Shown piece by piece: positions 11,671 to 22,370 of a stretch of DNA of 64,000 bases. A model generated the notes under the pieces. It was not told where the DNA came from, searched no databases, and saw only the letters and a list, made by a program, of their open reading frames with translations. Numbering within the stretch: position 1 is the first letter of the stretch; each line of letters starts with the position of its first letter. The stretch is from Ooceraea biroi (Eukaryota; Arthropoda; Insecta; Hymenoptera; Formicidae). Both the position numbers and the translations under genes were made by a program. The DNA is taken from NCBI RefSeq assembly GCF_003672135.1, contig NC_039513.1:8866833-8930832 (forward strand), given 5' to 3'.

Positions 11671-12114
11671 CTCTGAAAAAATCGGTTTTCATGCAGACCG
11701 CTCGATAGATATCTTTGAATTTCACATGATAATCGTGACGAACGACGTCCTAGCGTTACCCTCGTTGGCTTTGCCGCTCGGTCTCCTTTGCGTTTTCAAG
11801 AGTATGTCGATGTGCAGCTTCGCGTGCACGAAGAATGTTCGCGTTCATCGACGTTGCTGGATGGACGTGCCGGCTACCGCCAGACGAGGCCCGGAGCCGG
11901 TTTCCGCTCGCCAATGAGAGAGAACCGCGCGACAGGATGTATAAAATTCGATACCCGCGGTATGACAGAGAGAAACGGCAAATCCTGCGGATGACAATTT
12001 TCTCGTACCTTAACCAAACCCACCCCTCCCGTGCCGTCTCTATACATCAGTTCCATTCAGGACACGGGACTTCATTGTCCTGTCTGTTGTTTGCCAAGGT
12101 AATCCTGTACCGGA

Positions 12115-12190
12115 GTAGAGAGAGAGAGTGAGAGAGCAAGAGAGAACGAGAGAAAGGGAACGAGTGTGAGAGAGCGAAAAAGAGAGATAA
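12115..12190. repeat. GA-rich microsatellite
   Basis: Imperfect GA repeats are interrupted by AAC, GTG and AAAG. No function can be shown. Confidence 0.75.
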
Positions 12191-15169
12191 GAGCGAGGGA
12201 AGGGGGGTGCAAACCTGCGGCGCTGCGGAACGAGACCAAAAGCTCTGTCGCCGACCTGGTCCCGCCGATCTCTGTGTCATCTTCTACCCTCGTCGTCGTA
12301 GACCCCCCCGTCCCTCCTCTCCCCATGATCTCTCCGGCACGGAGACACGGTATGGAACAACGCGGTGACATTGGGACAAATTTTCCGCCACAGAAGCCTC
12401 GAATGGAAAAACGGCGGTCGTGGCGGGCGTTCCCGGCCCCCGGGGCAAAAACGTATTACATTTTAAAATGACAAAAAGGAGACCGGGCCTAATAATGGAG
12501 AGCTGGTCTATGGGATAATATGGGGTATATACACGTTATATATACACTCGATGCGAACGCATCCAATATCGAGGTCCGGGGCGCGCGTACACGCGGGCAC
12601 TCGGTGCACTCTACCGAAAATCGCCGTGTAAACACGAGAGACCGTACCGCAGCTCCCGCTGCCGATCCTGTTGTCCCGGAACGAAGCAGGAATACTTGCT
12701 GGCCTTATGGGATCTTATGGGACATACTGTCGATACTCTCGAGTCATCCAGTTGTCGACATCGACTGCCACCGATGGAAGACGTTATCTGATGCAGCGAT
12801 GCTTCACGTCCTTCTTCTTCTTGGTCGTTATGTCCGAAAGATTCGGCGTGCACGGCGACCTATCCGATTCAGTTCGCCCTCGTTGATCGGTATCTGAAAG
12901 AGTCTCACGGATCATCAGGAGCTCGATCGGATTTAAAGTTTGTTTAATGCCGGCGAATTCTCGTCGCGTTTCGCTGTGGGCATGCTCGTCGACGTGATGG
13001 CCGGGTAAGTAGGTCGAGGTTGGCTACTATGTTGGGAAAAGTGTCATTCGTGTATCTTATTGCACACGGCGTTATTTATGCAGCTGATAAGGCATACGTG
13101 CTCGCTCTTACAAAATCAATAAGGAAGTGGTCGAATAATTGTGGAGAGGTACGACATGCTCGATGCGTTTGAATGCATTAAGATTAGAAGAGCAATTAAC
13201 ACTCTAATGCGTTCGTATTAGAAGGTAAATTCTAGGCAATAGGTTGGTACGTTGAACATAATTTATTATAGACACATAAGAAACGCAAATCTCGTGTTGT
13301 AAATGCTGCATGTTCGATAAACTCCAATAATTCAAATTTTAATCAAATTCGATGAACTTCTCTGACGCGACAGGTCGCTAAATAAACGCGCAGTGAGTAT
13401 AAACATATTCCACGTTTCAGTAATAACACTTGACATCCCGTACTCCTCGCGATGAAAAGGGAGCATGATATCCGGCGTGCACCGTTGCTCCTCGTTTTGG
13501 ACAAGCAGATTTGTGTGACGCCTCTTATCCCGAATGAATCCCAAATGATTGAAGTAAAAGATCATAGAGGGAGGGCAATAAAGGGTTAATCTGGGCAACA
13601 AGCGTACGCCCAGGAACCGATAAATTTCGCTAACGTGGCGATATGCGGGTTAGCCAAGTATGACGGTTATCCAACCTGGTCCCACTTAGGCGCGTGCTGA
13701 AGAAGCGCAAAAAGACAGACTGATCTCGGTTCGAAATACGCCTACGGTATCTATACAAGCGGCGTCGGATAAGTTACCGGTATAAAGTTACGCTCGCGAA
13801 GCCGCCAAATCGCCGAGGGCCTACGGGCATTAAATTCGAGGATGGTCTCACGGACACCAATAAAGATTTTATGTACGCGCACGGTGAGCGTGCGCGCCAT
13901 CGATGCGGACACTTCGCGCGCGATGATGATGATGATAGCTCATGGACGATTATGACCTTCTACCGAGGAGTCGGCCAAAACGGACTCTAATCGCTCGACA
14001 CGATTTACAGGCGTGATTAACAATAATAACGAACGCTGGAAATATCTGTGTTCGCCCGACCTTGGATGCATGCCAGCTCCTTGTCCCTAATTTAGAGAGG
14101 TGCCGTGTTTCGTTCAAGTCTACAGCCATGTCAGTTATGTAAATCTGCATCATTCGAAATTGCAAGTGTCATTGCATGTGATATGATATGACCGTCACTC
14201 GTTCAGCTTCAAGGTCTAATCGAACAGATATTCAGTTTGAACATGATATTATAAATGGTATGGTATGATATCACGATTTTGAAAGAATTTTACTATAAAA
14301 GCAATCAGGATTTTTCCATTTCGGAGTCGTTCTGCGCTCAAGGACTCTTGAAGTGGATGCAATAAATCATCGACACGACTCAATTCATGAACGTATCTTT
14401 GAGAATCTACAACTTATGCTACCTAACTATAACGAAAAGCAAAACATCAAGGTTTGAAATGCCAAGAATAGGACGCAGGGAAATGCAAGACAGTGAACCA
14501 GTCGATAAGACGTGACAGAAAATCTGCGCTGCGATCGCGAGTCGAGGATCGACGCGGCATACTCGCACGCGATCCCACGTCGAGGATCGACGGGTAGATT
14601 TCCGTAATCGGAGAACCAGACAGGGCCAATATGGCAGACAGATCAGAAAAAATGGCGTCGGGAGGACTGCGAGGCCGCTTTGAGCTGTCTGATCGCTGGA
14701 TAGACAAATAAACGGTCTAAGTGGTAAGCGTTCGCAAGAGGGAGATTGAAACGGAGAGAGAGAAAGAGAGGGAAAGAGACAGGTAGGTAGGTCCTACACG
14801 AATTATAATACTGGATCCGCGTGTTGGTGCGAGAAAGGGTTCGGGTGAGGGCGCGACCCGGGCGACAGCCTCGGATGGATTGTTATTGGTCGAGAATTTA
14901 ACCCTCTGCCGTCCTCGTGCCCCACCATTGCCGCACATATGATATGCTAACGAGCACATCAGCGGTGCGCGCATCGAGGGACGAGACCCTCGGATGCGTA
15001 GGGGTTGCTGGATAGCTGGCTGGCTGCTTCTTGTCGCACGGGAGGGTTGGTTGGCCGTTCGCACTCTCTGGCGTATAGGTATCCGAAAATCCAATCCCTT
15101 GATGCATTAACGCCGTGGAAGCCCTATCGCGAATGATTTCTCCCAACCCCCTGCGTCAGCTCCTGTCTT

Positions 15170-15206
15170 TCCTCCTCCTCCTCCTCTCTCTCTCTCTCTC
15201 TCTCTG
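15170..15206. repeat. CCT/CT microsatellite
   Basis: Five to six CCT units run directly into about eleven CT units. Confidence 0.8.
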
Positions 15207-16408
15207 TCTATACGCTCCATATTGCTCTTCTCTTCATCAATGATACCGAAAATATTCTCAAAAGTGTTGAGTTTCGGTGCTCGACAGTTTTAGTTCTATA
15301 GATTAATAATAATAAAGAAGTAAAAAAGTGTTTCTCAAACACGAAACGAAAAAAAGACGTTGACGATGCAGATAAAACTTCTCAACACAGACACCGTTTT
15401 TTTCGGATAGGTTCAACATCCCGATATATATTATTTCTCGGGTGCCTCGTTCCCCGCAACTTTCAACGAACTCGTCGGACAAAATTGCTGATTCGTGAAG
15501 TCAGAGTTGAAAACGCGTAAAAAGCGTTTAAAGAGCAACGCCCTCCGCACCGAGGATCTAATGATTACATTAGAAACTTAATTTTCGAGATGAAGTCGGC
15601 GTTTTTATAGATTCCCATGAAATAGTTTCGATGGATTCCAATTAGTAGGGCAGAGCGGCGGCACTCGACCGTACCGATAATTGGCCCGCCGACTTAATGC
15701 ACTGACAAAAACTTTTGATTCGTTAAAGAAGACCAGAACGTTAGAGAATTGAGAACGGGAACTGTTCAGTAAAAGCCGGCAATGATACGTCAACGAAAAC
15801 TGACATACGCTGCCGGTGTTCGAGAATTCAGAGGGAAATGAGATGATCGGTGGCAGCACAAAGCGGCGCGCTCCACGACCCCGCTTTGTGCAGTATAAAA
15901 AGCCCAGCACGAAACATTTGACCAATTTTCGAGTTTTCGTACGATATGGGCCGGAAAAAAGTCGGTACACAGTTTATGTAAGTCCTTGATGTGTAATACT
16001 CGGTATAAATTTATTTGAGTACTCCGAAGCTGTATCACTTCCCAAAAAATTAATAATTTCTTGGAAAGCACTATGCACGCGATGCGCCATTATTTGCTAT
16101 TATATCATAAAATCAACCAAAACATTCCGTAACATAAAGTTTGTTTCAACCGGCGAGAAAAGCATGAACAATATTAAGAATCCATTTTTAAACAAATCAT
16201 CCACGAAATACGCATTCTGCGTGGCACTCGCAAAGCCACGAGTCGCGAAAACGGAAGAGCCAGCTGGGTTACCCTCGTCTCGCTGCAGTTTCGCACATTC
16301 GAGCTGTTGCGCGGCTCCGCTCGCGCGGCCGCAAAGGAGGGCCCGTTTTTCGCCAAGCAAACGGAGTACGGGGCATGAAATCGGGAGCGATGTGACCGAG
16401 CCACGCAT

Positions 16409-16430
16409 AGAGAGAGAGAGAGAGAGAGAA
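16409..16430. repeat. GA microsatellite
   Basis: This is an uninterrupted AG run of about ten units followed by an A- and G-rich tail to about 16490. Confidence 0.75.
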
Positions 16431-19241
16431 AAAGAGGAAAGGGGAGAAAAAGACGGAGAGAGGCGGAGCGGAAAAAGGAAAAAAATATCGAGATGCTAAT
16501 CTCCCATCGCGTCGAAGGGGGCAACTATGTGCTAATGCGATCCCGTTTAGCCAAGTCACCCGGAAAACGGGACACCCGCCCCGATCTCCGTACAAGGAGT
16601 GTCTCTGTCCCTGTCTCTCCCTCTCTTTTCTCTCTTTCTCGCTCGCCGTCAACCCCCTGCTATTCGCTTCTCGCCGCTCGCGCTTACGTGTATATTCGCG
16701 GCGTTTGCACGCGCGCGGCGTGATCCGGTGGAGCCGATCATAACGTAACGCGACGCGGCGATGACAAAACACCACCAGCACGTAGCGCACGCAGCATCGG
16801 TGGCAGATCGGTAAGGGGAAGTCCCCCATTAGCCGCTCATCAGGCCTCCAGGCGTTGTCGCTGTTGCGGCGACGGCGGCGGCCGCAACACGCCGCGCGAG
16901 CGTCTCTCCGTCTCTCTTTCTCTCTCTATCGCCATTGTGAGCGACGCCGATTGTCATTATTTCGCGATATCCGCTTCCCGACCTCCCCCCGCATAGCTCG
17001 CTCGCTGTGCGACCGAGCGGAAACATTTGGACATATTGGAATACGACCATTGTGTCAATATGCGTCTATTCTGTCCTCCGCTCTCTCGCTTCCTCGTTCC
17101 ACGTACGCCGGCTCTTCTTTTTTTTTTAATGCGCGTATTACGGGCTGGGCAGTGTTACGATCGATGGGATCATTCCCACAGTTCGGTCGTACCGCGCCTT
17201 CCGCCGATCACGGACTTCGCCGGGGAAATGAGACATTTTTATTGCTCTTCTAGAGTAGATCCTCGTGCACAAAGTACAGCTAACAGCCGTTCCGATGTTA
17301 CTGCATAAAATTCGTGCGGTTCAGAATAATCGAAGCGGATGGAAGTATTAAGATAATAGAGTTTCGATTATCGAGAATCGATGAACAAAGTAATATGTTA
17401 TTTACGGAATTTTTAGTGATGAAATGTCACGTTTTCTTCCATTTTCCAGTTAATTTTATTACCATTATTGATCTGACAGATAACTAGGAAGCAACATTCA
17501 TGTATATAACGGTTTCTACTCTGTCACCTAGAGAAAAGAGAGAGAAAGAGCACTCGCAAGCTGTAGTGATAAGATCGAGAATATTCCTGAATCCATAAAT
17601 AACCGATTTCAACTGCCATCCACATCAGCGACAATTACAAATTGGAGAGTGCGGGCAATAAAAATCCCACATGACGAAATTTCTCATATAAACGTTAAAG
17701 TATTTACGTTGTGTGCGCAACTATGATGGGTTCCGCATGGTTTTGCGAGTGAAATTGGGGTGTTTCACTTCCGTCTCGTTCTGGGAAGAAAAATATTTTG
17801 GCGGGTAGGAAGCTACGGCGGGAAAATGATATTTTGTGTGTAAATGCTCGATAGCGGGGTGAGACAACAGGCAGCAGGCGAAGGGTTTCGGGCGGATGTC
17901 GACGCTGCGACGACGGTGCGGCGCGTGCCACCGCTAGCGATTAAGTTCTCACGAGCACCCAAGGAGATACATATAACGCCTGTACATAGTGGGCACATAG
18001 TGTATGTACATGGAAGAAGTGACGAGAGGAGGCGTCGGTTGGCAATAAGCCCGCGGGGCCGCTTGGGTTTCGGTTCGGCGCTGGTTGTTAAGTAAATAGG
18101 GTATCCTCTCGCGTCGGGTGGCGTCGCGGCTGACGATGGTGATGACGGCTGATAACCCTTCCGCTCTCGCGCCAAATAATATGAGGCCCCCGCCCCTTAA
18201 ACGCGACGGCTTTTGATGTGTCGTCGCTCCGTCGCACATTTTACGGACGGCAATAGTCTACGCGGCCAATTTCAGGTTCCCGCGATGCTACGAGTGCGTG
18301 TCTCCTACGCCGACCCTCGGTCCTTGCCCTTCCGACCTTCTCCAGAGCTGAATTAATCCAACTGGCGGACGTCATAATCAGTCCTCCTTTTCGCGCCTCC
18401 CGTTTGTGCCTTGCACGGCATCCCGATAGAATCCTATCATCCAAGTCCTTGATCCTTCTTTCGAAAGTTGCATACCTCGTCTTGGCATTTCCGGGAAAGT
18501 GTTGCGCTTGTAGCGTCATGGCAGATTTGTATCGCATTAAAGCTGTATGATATAAATGGAAAATGTGCACGCTTTAATTTTCCTAAATATTTATCAATAT
18601 ACAATTTATAAGTAATGCATCTACTTTTTCACTATTAGGAAAGACTTAAAGCCCTGTTCCTTGTACAATCAGGTCTTAATTTGGCAACGACCCAATTGGG
18701 CGTCTTGCCATTCACATATGCCAGCGAACGATGTACGAAATTGATCCTTCCGTCCGTTTGTATAATTCAATGCGTAAAAGAATCATTATAATTAAATAAA
18801 ATTGGTTTTGATTTGAACGGCAGCCATTAAAATTAGCGTATCATCAGTCAACGATTGATTTAGTTAATCAGCTATTTATATGACACGACTCCATTAAAAT
18901 AGTTTCCCCATAAATAATTAGTAAAGTTTTTACGTTCCTTGCAAGTAACTATGAATACTAGGCACGTTGGATTTATTCCGATAACGGTCGAACGAATCCT
19001 GAATAAAAGTTATGACGATGAATCTCATTGGGCGACGATGGCTGCGCGTCCGACGAAGAAGAATGGTGGATTAGAATCGCGATACTCAGCTCCCAGGAGG
19101 ATCAACTTACGCGACACTTTATAGTAATGCCATGGTAGGTTGATCTAGCCGAGGTACTAATGCGGTTCGCGAGTTTATGATGTATAAAAAGTATTAAGCG
19201 AAAAATATAAATCTTACTATTCTTCGAAGATTATATATGTA

Positions 19242-20528
19242 TTGGGTCATTAAGTATGAAACTTTACAAATGTTAAAGCGCCATCTTTAACATTTGTTAT
19301 CTCAAATTTGGCGCCAAACGTCAGTATCAGGTTAGGTTAGTGTGATAGATGTATGTTCGCTCTTAAAATGTCATTATGTGTTTGTTCAAATATCTTCATT
19401 AGTTTTATTGGTGGATTCTTTTTTATAGAACTATGGAAAAGTCCAAAATTCGTGTGATTTATGAACATGAGTTCCGCCGTGGAACCACAGTGTCGGAGAC
19501 AGCTCGTAATATCAACGCTGTATTTGGTGAAGGTTCAACTACTAAAGCAACGGTGGGCAATTGGTTCAAAAACTTCAGAGATGGAGATTTCAGCCTCGCT
19601 AATGAGCCACGTGGAAGACCAAAGACGAAGGTGGACAATGATCACTTGAGAGCCGTAGTAGAGTCCGATCCATCTCAAAGTACACGTGAATTGGCATCGA
19701 TATTCAATGTTTCCATACCCACCATATTGGTTCATTTAGCTGCAGTTGGTAAGATAAAGAAGTTGGACAAATGGGTCCCGCACGAATTGACCGATGCGCA
19801 GCAGGCGCAACGTCTAGAGGCTTCCCTTTCTTTGCTTTCCCGTCACAAAAATGAATCTTTTTTTAATCGAATTGTCACCTGCGATGAAAAGTGGATACTC
19901 TACGACAATCGTAAACGCTCACATCAGTGGTTGAACGCTGATGAACCACCGAGACATCGCGCGAAACCCAACATTACACAGAAGAAGCTTATGGTGACTG
20001 TTTGGTGGTCCAGGTCAGGTGTTATCTACTACAACTTTATGAAACCTCGTACATCGATAACGGCTGAAGTATATTGCAAGCAACTGGACGAAATGATGCA
20101 ACAACTTGCTATTAAACAACAGAAATTGGTCAATCGGTCAATGCCAATCCTGTTGCATGATAATGCTCGACCGCACACTGCACGACTGACCGTGGCAAAG
20201 CTACGGGAGTTGGAATTGCAAACTCTCCGTCATCCACCATATTCACCAGATCTATCACCTGCTGACTATCACTTTTTCCGGAATTTGGACAACTTGTTGG
20301 TGGGAAAATTCTTCAATTCTCAACAGGCAGTCGAAACAGCCTTCCACGACTTCATCGATTCCCGTACTCCTGGCTTCTATAGTAGAGGCATAGACCAACT
20401 ACCACTAAAATGGCAGAAGTGTGTAGATAACATGGGCGCATACTTCGATTGAAAATAAATCATGTCCATGTGCCAAAAAATGCAAAAGTTTATGTTCTAT
20501 TTATAAAGTTTCATACTTTATGACCCAA
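19242..20528 (+). mobile_element. Full-length mariner element, copy 1
   Basis: This is a complete 1,287-bp element. The inverted termini at 19242-19271 and 20499-20528 begin TTGGGTCAT and match at 28 of 30 bases. TA dinucleotides flank both ends (19240-19241, 20529-20530), the expected target duplication of Tc1/mariner elements. The 5' leader is 191 bases, and an AATAAA (20454-20459) lies just after the stop codon. Copy 2 at 40404-41689 is nearly identical, but its flanks are unrelated, so the two are separate insertions. Confidence 0.97.
19433..20452 (+). CDS. Mariner transposase, intact, copy 1
   Basis: The 339-residue cut-and-paste transposase binds the element's terminal repeats and moves it between TA sites. 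The N-terminal 110 residues form the two helix-turn-helix DNA-binding region, with a GRPKTK hook at 61-66. The WVPHEL linker motif is at 114-119. The catalytic DD34D triad is complete: D151 in CDEKW, D243 in HDNARPH and D278 in ADYHFF, with 34 residues between the last two. YSPDLSP is at 270-276. Length and motif spacing match active mariners, and the pattern is closest to the Hsmar1-like (cecropia-type) group. There is no stop or frameshift. The ATG is chosen because it gives the canonical MEK-type start at the usual distance from the left terminus. By eye, it differs from copy 2 by 11 substitutions, 7 of them amino-acid changes (for example S4F, H11Y, G42A). Whether it is active cannot be told from sequence. 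Confidence 0.97.
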   Translation: MEKSKIRVIYEHEFRRGTTVSETARNINAVFGEGSTTKATVGNWFKNFRDGDFSLANEPRGRPKTKVDNDHLRAVVESDPSQSTRELASIFNVSIPTILVHLAAVGKIKKLDKWVPHELTDAQQAQRLEASLSLLSRHKNESFFNRIVTCDEKWILYDNRKRSHQWLNADEPPRHRAKPNITQKKLMVTVWWSRSGVIYYNFMKPRTSITAEVYCKQLDEMMQQLAIKQQKLVNRSMPILLHDNARPHTARLTVAKLRELELQTLRHPPYSPDLSPADYHFFRNLDNLLVGKFFNSQQAVETAFHDFIDSRTPGFYSRGIDQLPLKWQKCVDNMGAYFD

Positions 20529-21626
20529 TACATTGATTTTTACACAGTCGCGTGTAGCTTCGAAGGTATCAACGCTTCCGTATTTTCATTATAAAAGATT
20601 TGATTTAGTCGGGAAGCAAAATGGATGACAATATAGGGAACCTACGTACGTTTATAACGCAAAATACTACATAAAGTAAATGAAATATATTATATACATT
20701 TCGCATTTTCTGTGCAGCTTCTACAATTTACAATTAGAACAAAACACAGCGAAATGAAGTTGCCGCCAAGTTGATTGTATTACTCTCCAACAATTCCATA
20801 GATCACGTAAAAAATTCCTCTACTATAGACATTTTTATTCAACTTGCAGTATTTATGAGAATAGTTACTCCACGGGCTATTCAAGCATCGATCCGAGAAC
20901 GCTGTATCTCGTTACATTACGAGCGCAGAGTTTTCGAATTTGTAGTGCCGTCCGCGCGGTAATTCTTGTCCCATTCGCGCGTAAAGCATTTAGATATTTC
21001 ATTACGGCGGCGGCGAGCGTCGCGCGCGTCGCATCGGCGCGACGGCGATTCGACGTTACGTGATACACGGCGATTAAATACAGGGATATTTCACGTGACG
21101 TAATTTTCTCCGTAACGCGATGCGGCTAGATCCGAAGATACTACGTCTTGAGGTAGGTTAGGTAATATTGAACCACCACCGAGCAGCAGCAGCAGCAGGT
21201 TCCATAATTTATGGCAATGTTATGCATATCCCGCGTGTTTATTCATGCATTAATCTTTAAGATATCTTTCTATATGCATATTGCAATAAAACGTCCGCGA
21301 AACTCTCTTACCCTTTTCTTTTTTTTATCATTATTTTAATACAGCATACAACCTACACGTTATACACGCACATTAAAAGCCATGCTAATAATGCTATAAT
21401 AATATCGACACGTTCATAAAGAAGCTGTTTTATCGCTTTATTTTGTTACGAAAATAGCATGGTTATATATGAAACGAGATAAAATTATTATGTGAAAATC
21501 TGGATCATTAGGAATCACTGTAATTATATGATTAAAAAAATAGTTTTTACACTCTGAATATGAAATGTATGATAACTATATTATTACACCATTATTGAAA
21601 TGTCATTATATGATAACTACATTATA
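20529..21626. other. Unannotated sequence between elements
   Basis: This is mostly AT-rich with a small CpG-rich patch at 20960-21130 and a short CAG repeat at 21183-21198. No gene is seen. Confidence 0.45.
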
Positions 21627-22370
21627 CAGGGTGTCCCGGGTTTTAACCGACAAACTGCGGGAGCATATTCTACTAGTGGAAATAAGAAAAAATTCTTATA
21701 TCGAGTTTGCTTAGAAATGCTTTATTACAAAGTTATAAACCAATATTGAAAAGAAATATGAGATAAGTAACAACGGAACATAGTGTAGATGTTTATGTTA
21801 CGTGTATTCACATGTATTCATGTTCACTATGTTGAAACGATTCAGTATGATTGTTACTTTCACAACAGTAGCTGTTAGATTTCAATCGTCGTGTCAACTA
21901 GCAATTACCATCAGAATGCCAAAAGTGTTTTCAAATGAGGAATACACCGATATTCATTTCGTGTACGGATTCTGTGACGGAAATGCACGAGCTGCCGTAC
22001 GAGAGTATCAACGTAGATTTCCTAACAGGAGAGTACCAGATAGATTTAAAGCAACGAATTACTAATTCAGTTACTGAGATGCAACAAAATTTTCAGGAAT
22101 GTCGTACCGTAACAAATTCTGCACTACGTCGATGTCTAGCTTGTATCGATGTGCAAGGACAACATTTTGAAATGCGTCACTAAATCATTGCGTAGATAAT
22201 TTTTATTTTTGCGAAAAAATCCGTTGTTACTTATCTCATATTTCCTTTGAATATTGGTTTATAACTTTGTAATAAAGCATTTCTAAGCAAACTCGATATA
22301 AGAATTTTTTCTTATTTCCACTAGTAGAATATGCTCCGGCAGTTTGTCGGTTAAAACCCGGGACACCCTG
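21627..22370 (+). mobile_element. Internally deleted Tc1/mariner-type element with 151-bp inverted repeats
   Basis: This 744-bp element has termini starting CAGGGTGTCCCGGG. The inverted repeats, 21627-21777 and 22220-22370, differ at only 3 of 151 positions. TA flanks both ends (21625-21626, 22371-22372). Between the repeats lie the start and the end of a transposase gene with the middle missing, so the element is a non-autonomous derivative that would depend on transposase made elsewhere. High arm identity points to a young insertion. Confidence 0.9.
21916..22183 (+). pseudogene. Transposase remnant: N- and C-terminal ends joined by deletion
   Basis: The first part, 21916-22041, encodes a start methionine and a helix-turn-helix-like segment (MPKVFSNEEYTDIHFVYG, then NARAAVREYQRRFPNRRVPD). 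It resembles the DUF4817-type N-terminal domain of insect transposases. The second part, about 22046-22183, is in a different frame and encodes a typical C-terminal tail (LKQRITNSVTEMQQNF ... GQHFEMRH, stop). The whole catalytic DDE domain between them is gone, with the junction near 22042. It cannot make transposase. The domain name is from memory; the two-ended, out-of-frame structure is directly visible. Confidence 0.75.

Larger units (their letters stand above)
11671..19239. other. Long stretch without recognisable genes
   Basis: It contains simple-sequence tracts: GA-rich 12115-12190, CCT/CT 15170-15206, GA 16409-16430 and CT-rich 16600-16660. A TATAAAAAG string lies near 15894. Open frames up to 186 codons occur in CpG- or CT-rich DNA and look like composition artefacts. 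From about 18570 to 19240 the sequence is AT-rich and precedes mariner copy 1. Confidence 0.45.

Noticed and set aside
19329..19341. GGTTAGGTTAG, resembling the insect telomere repeat TTAGG
   Set aside because: Only about two units, inside the mariner 5' leader and present at the same place in copy 2; part of the element.
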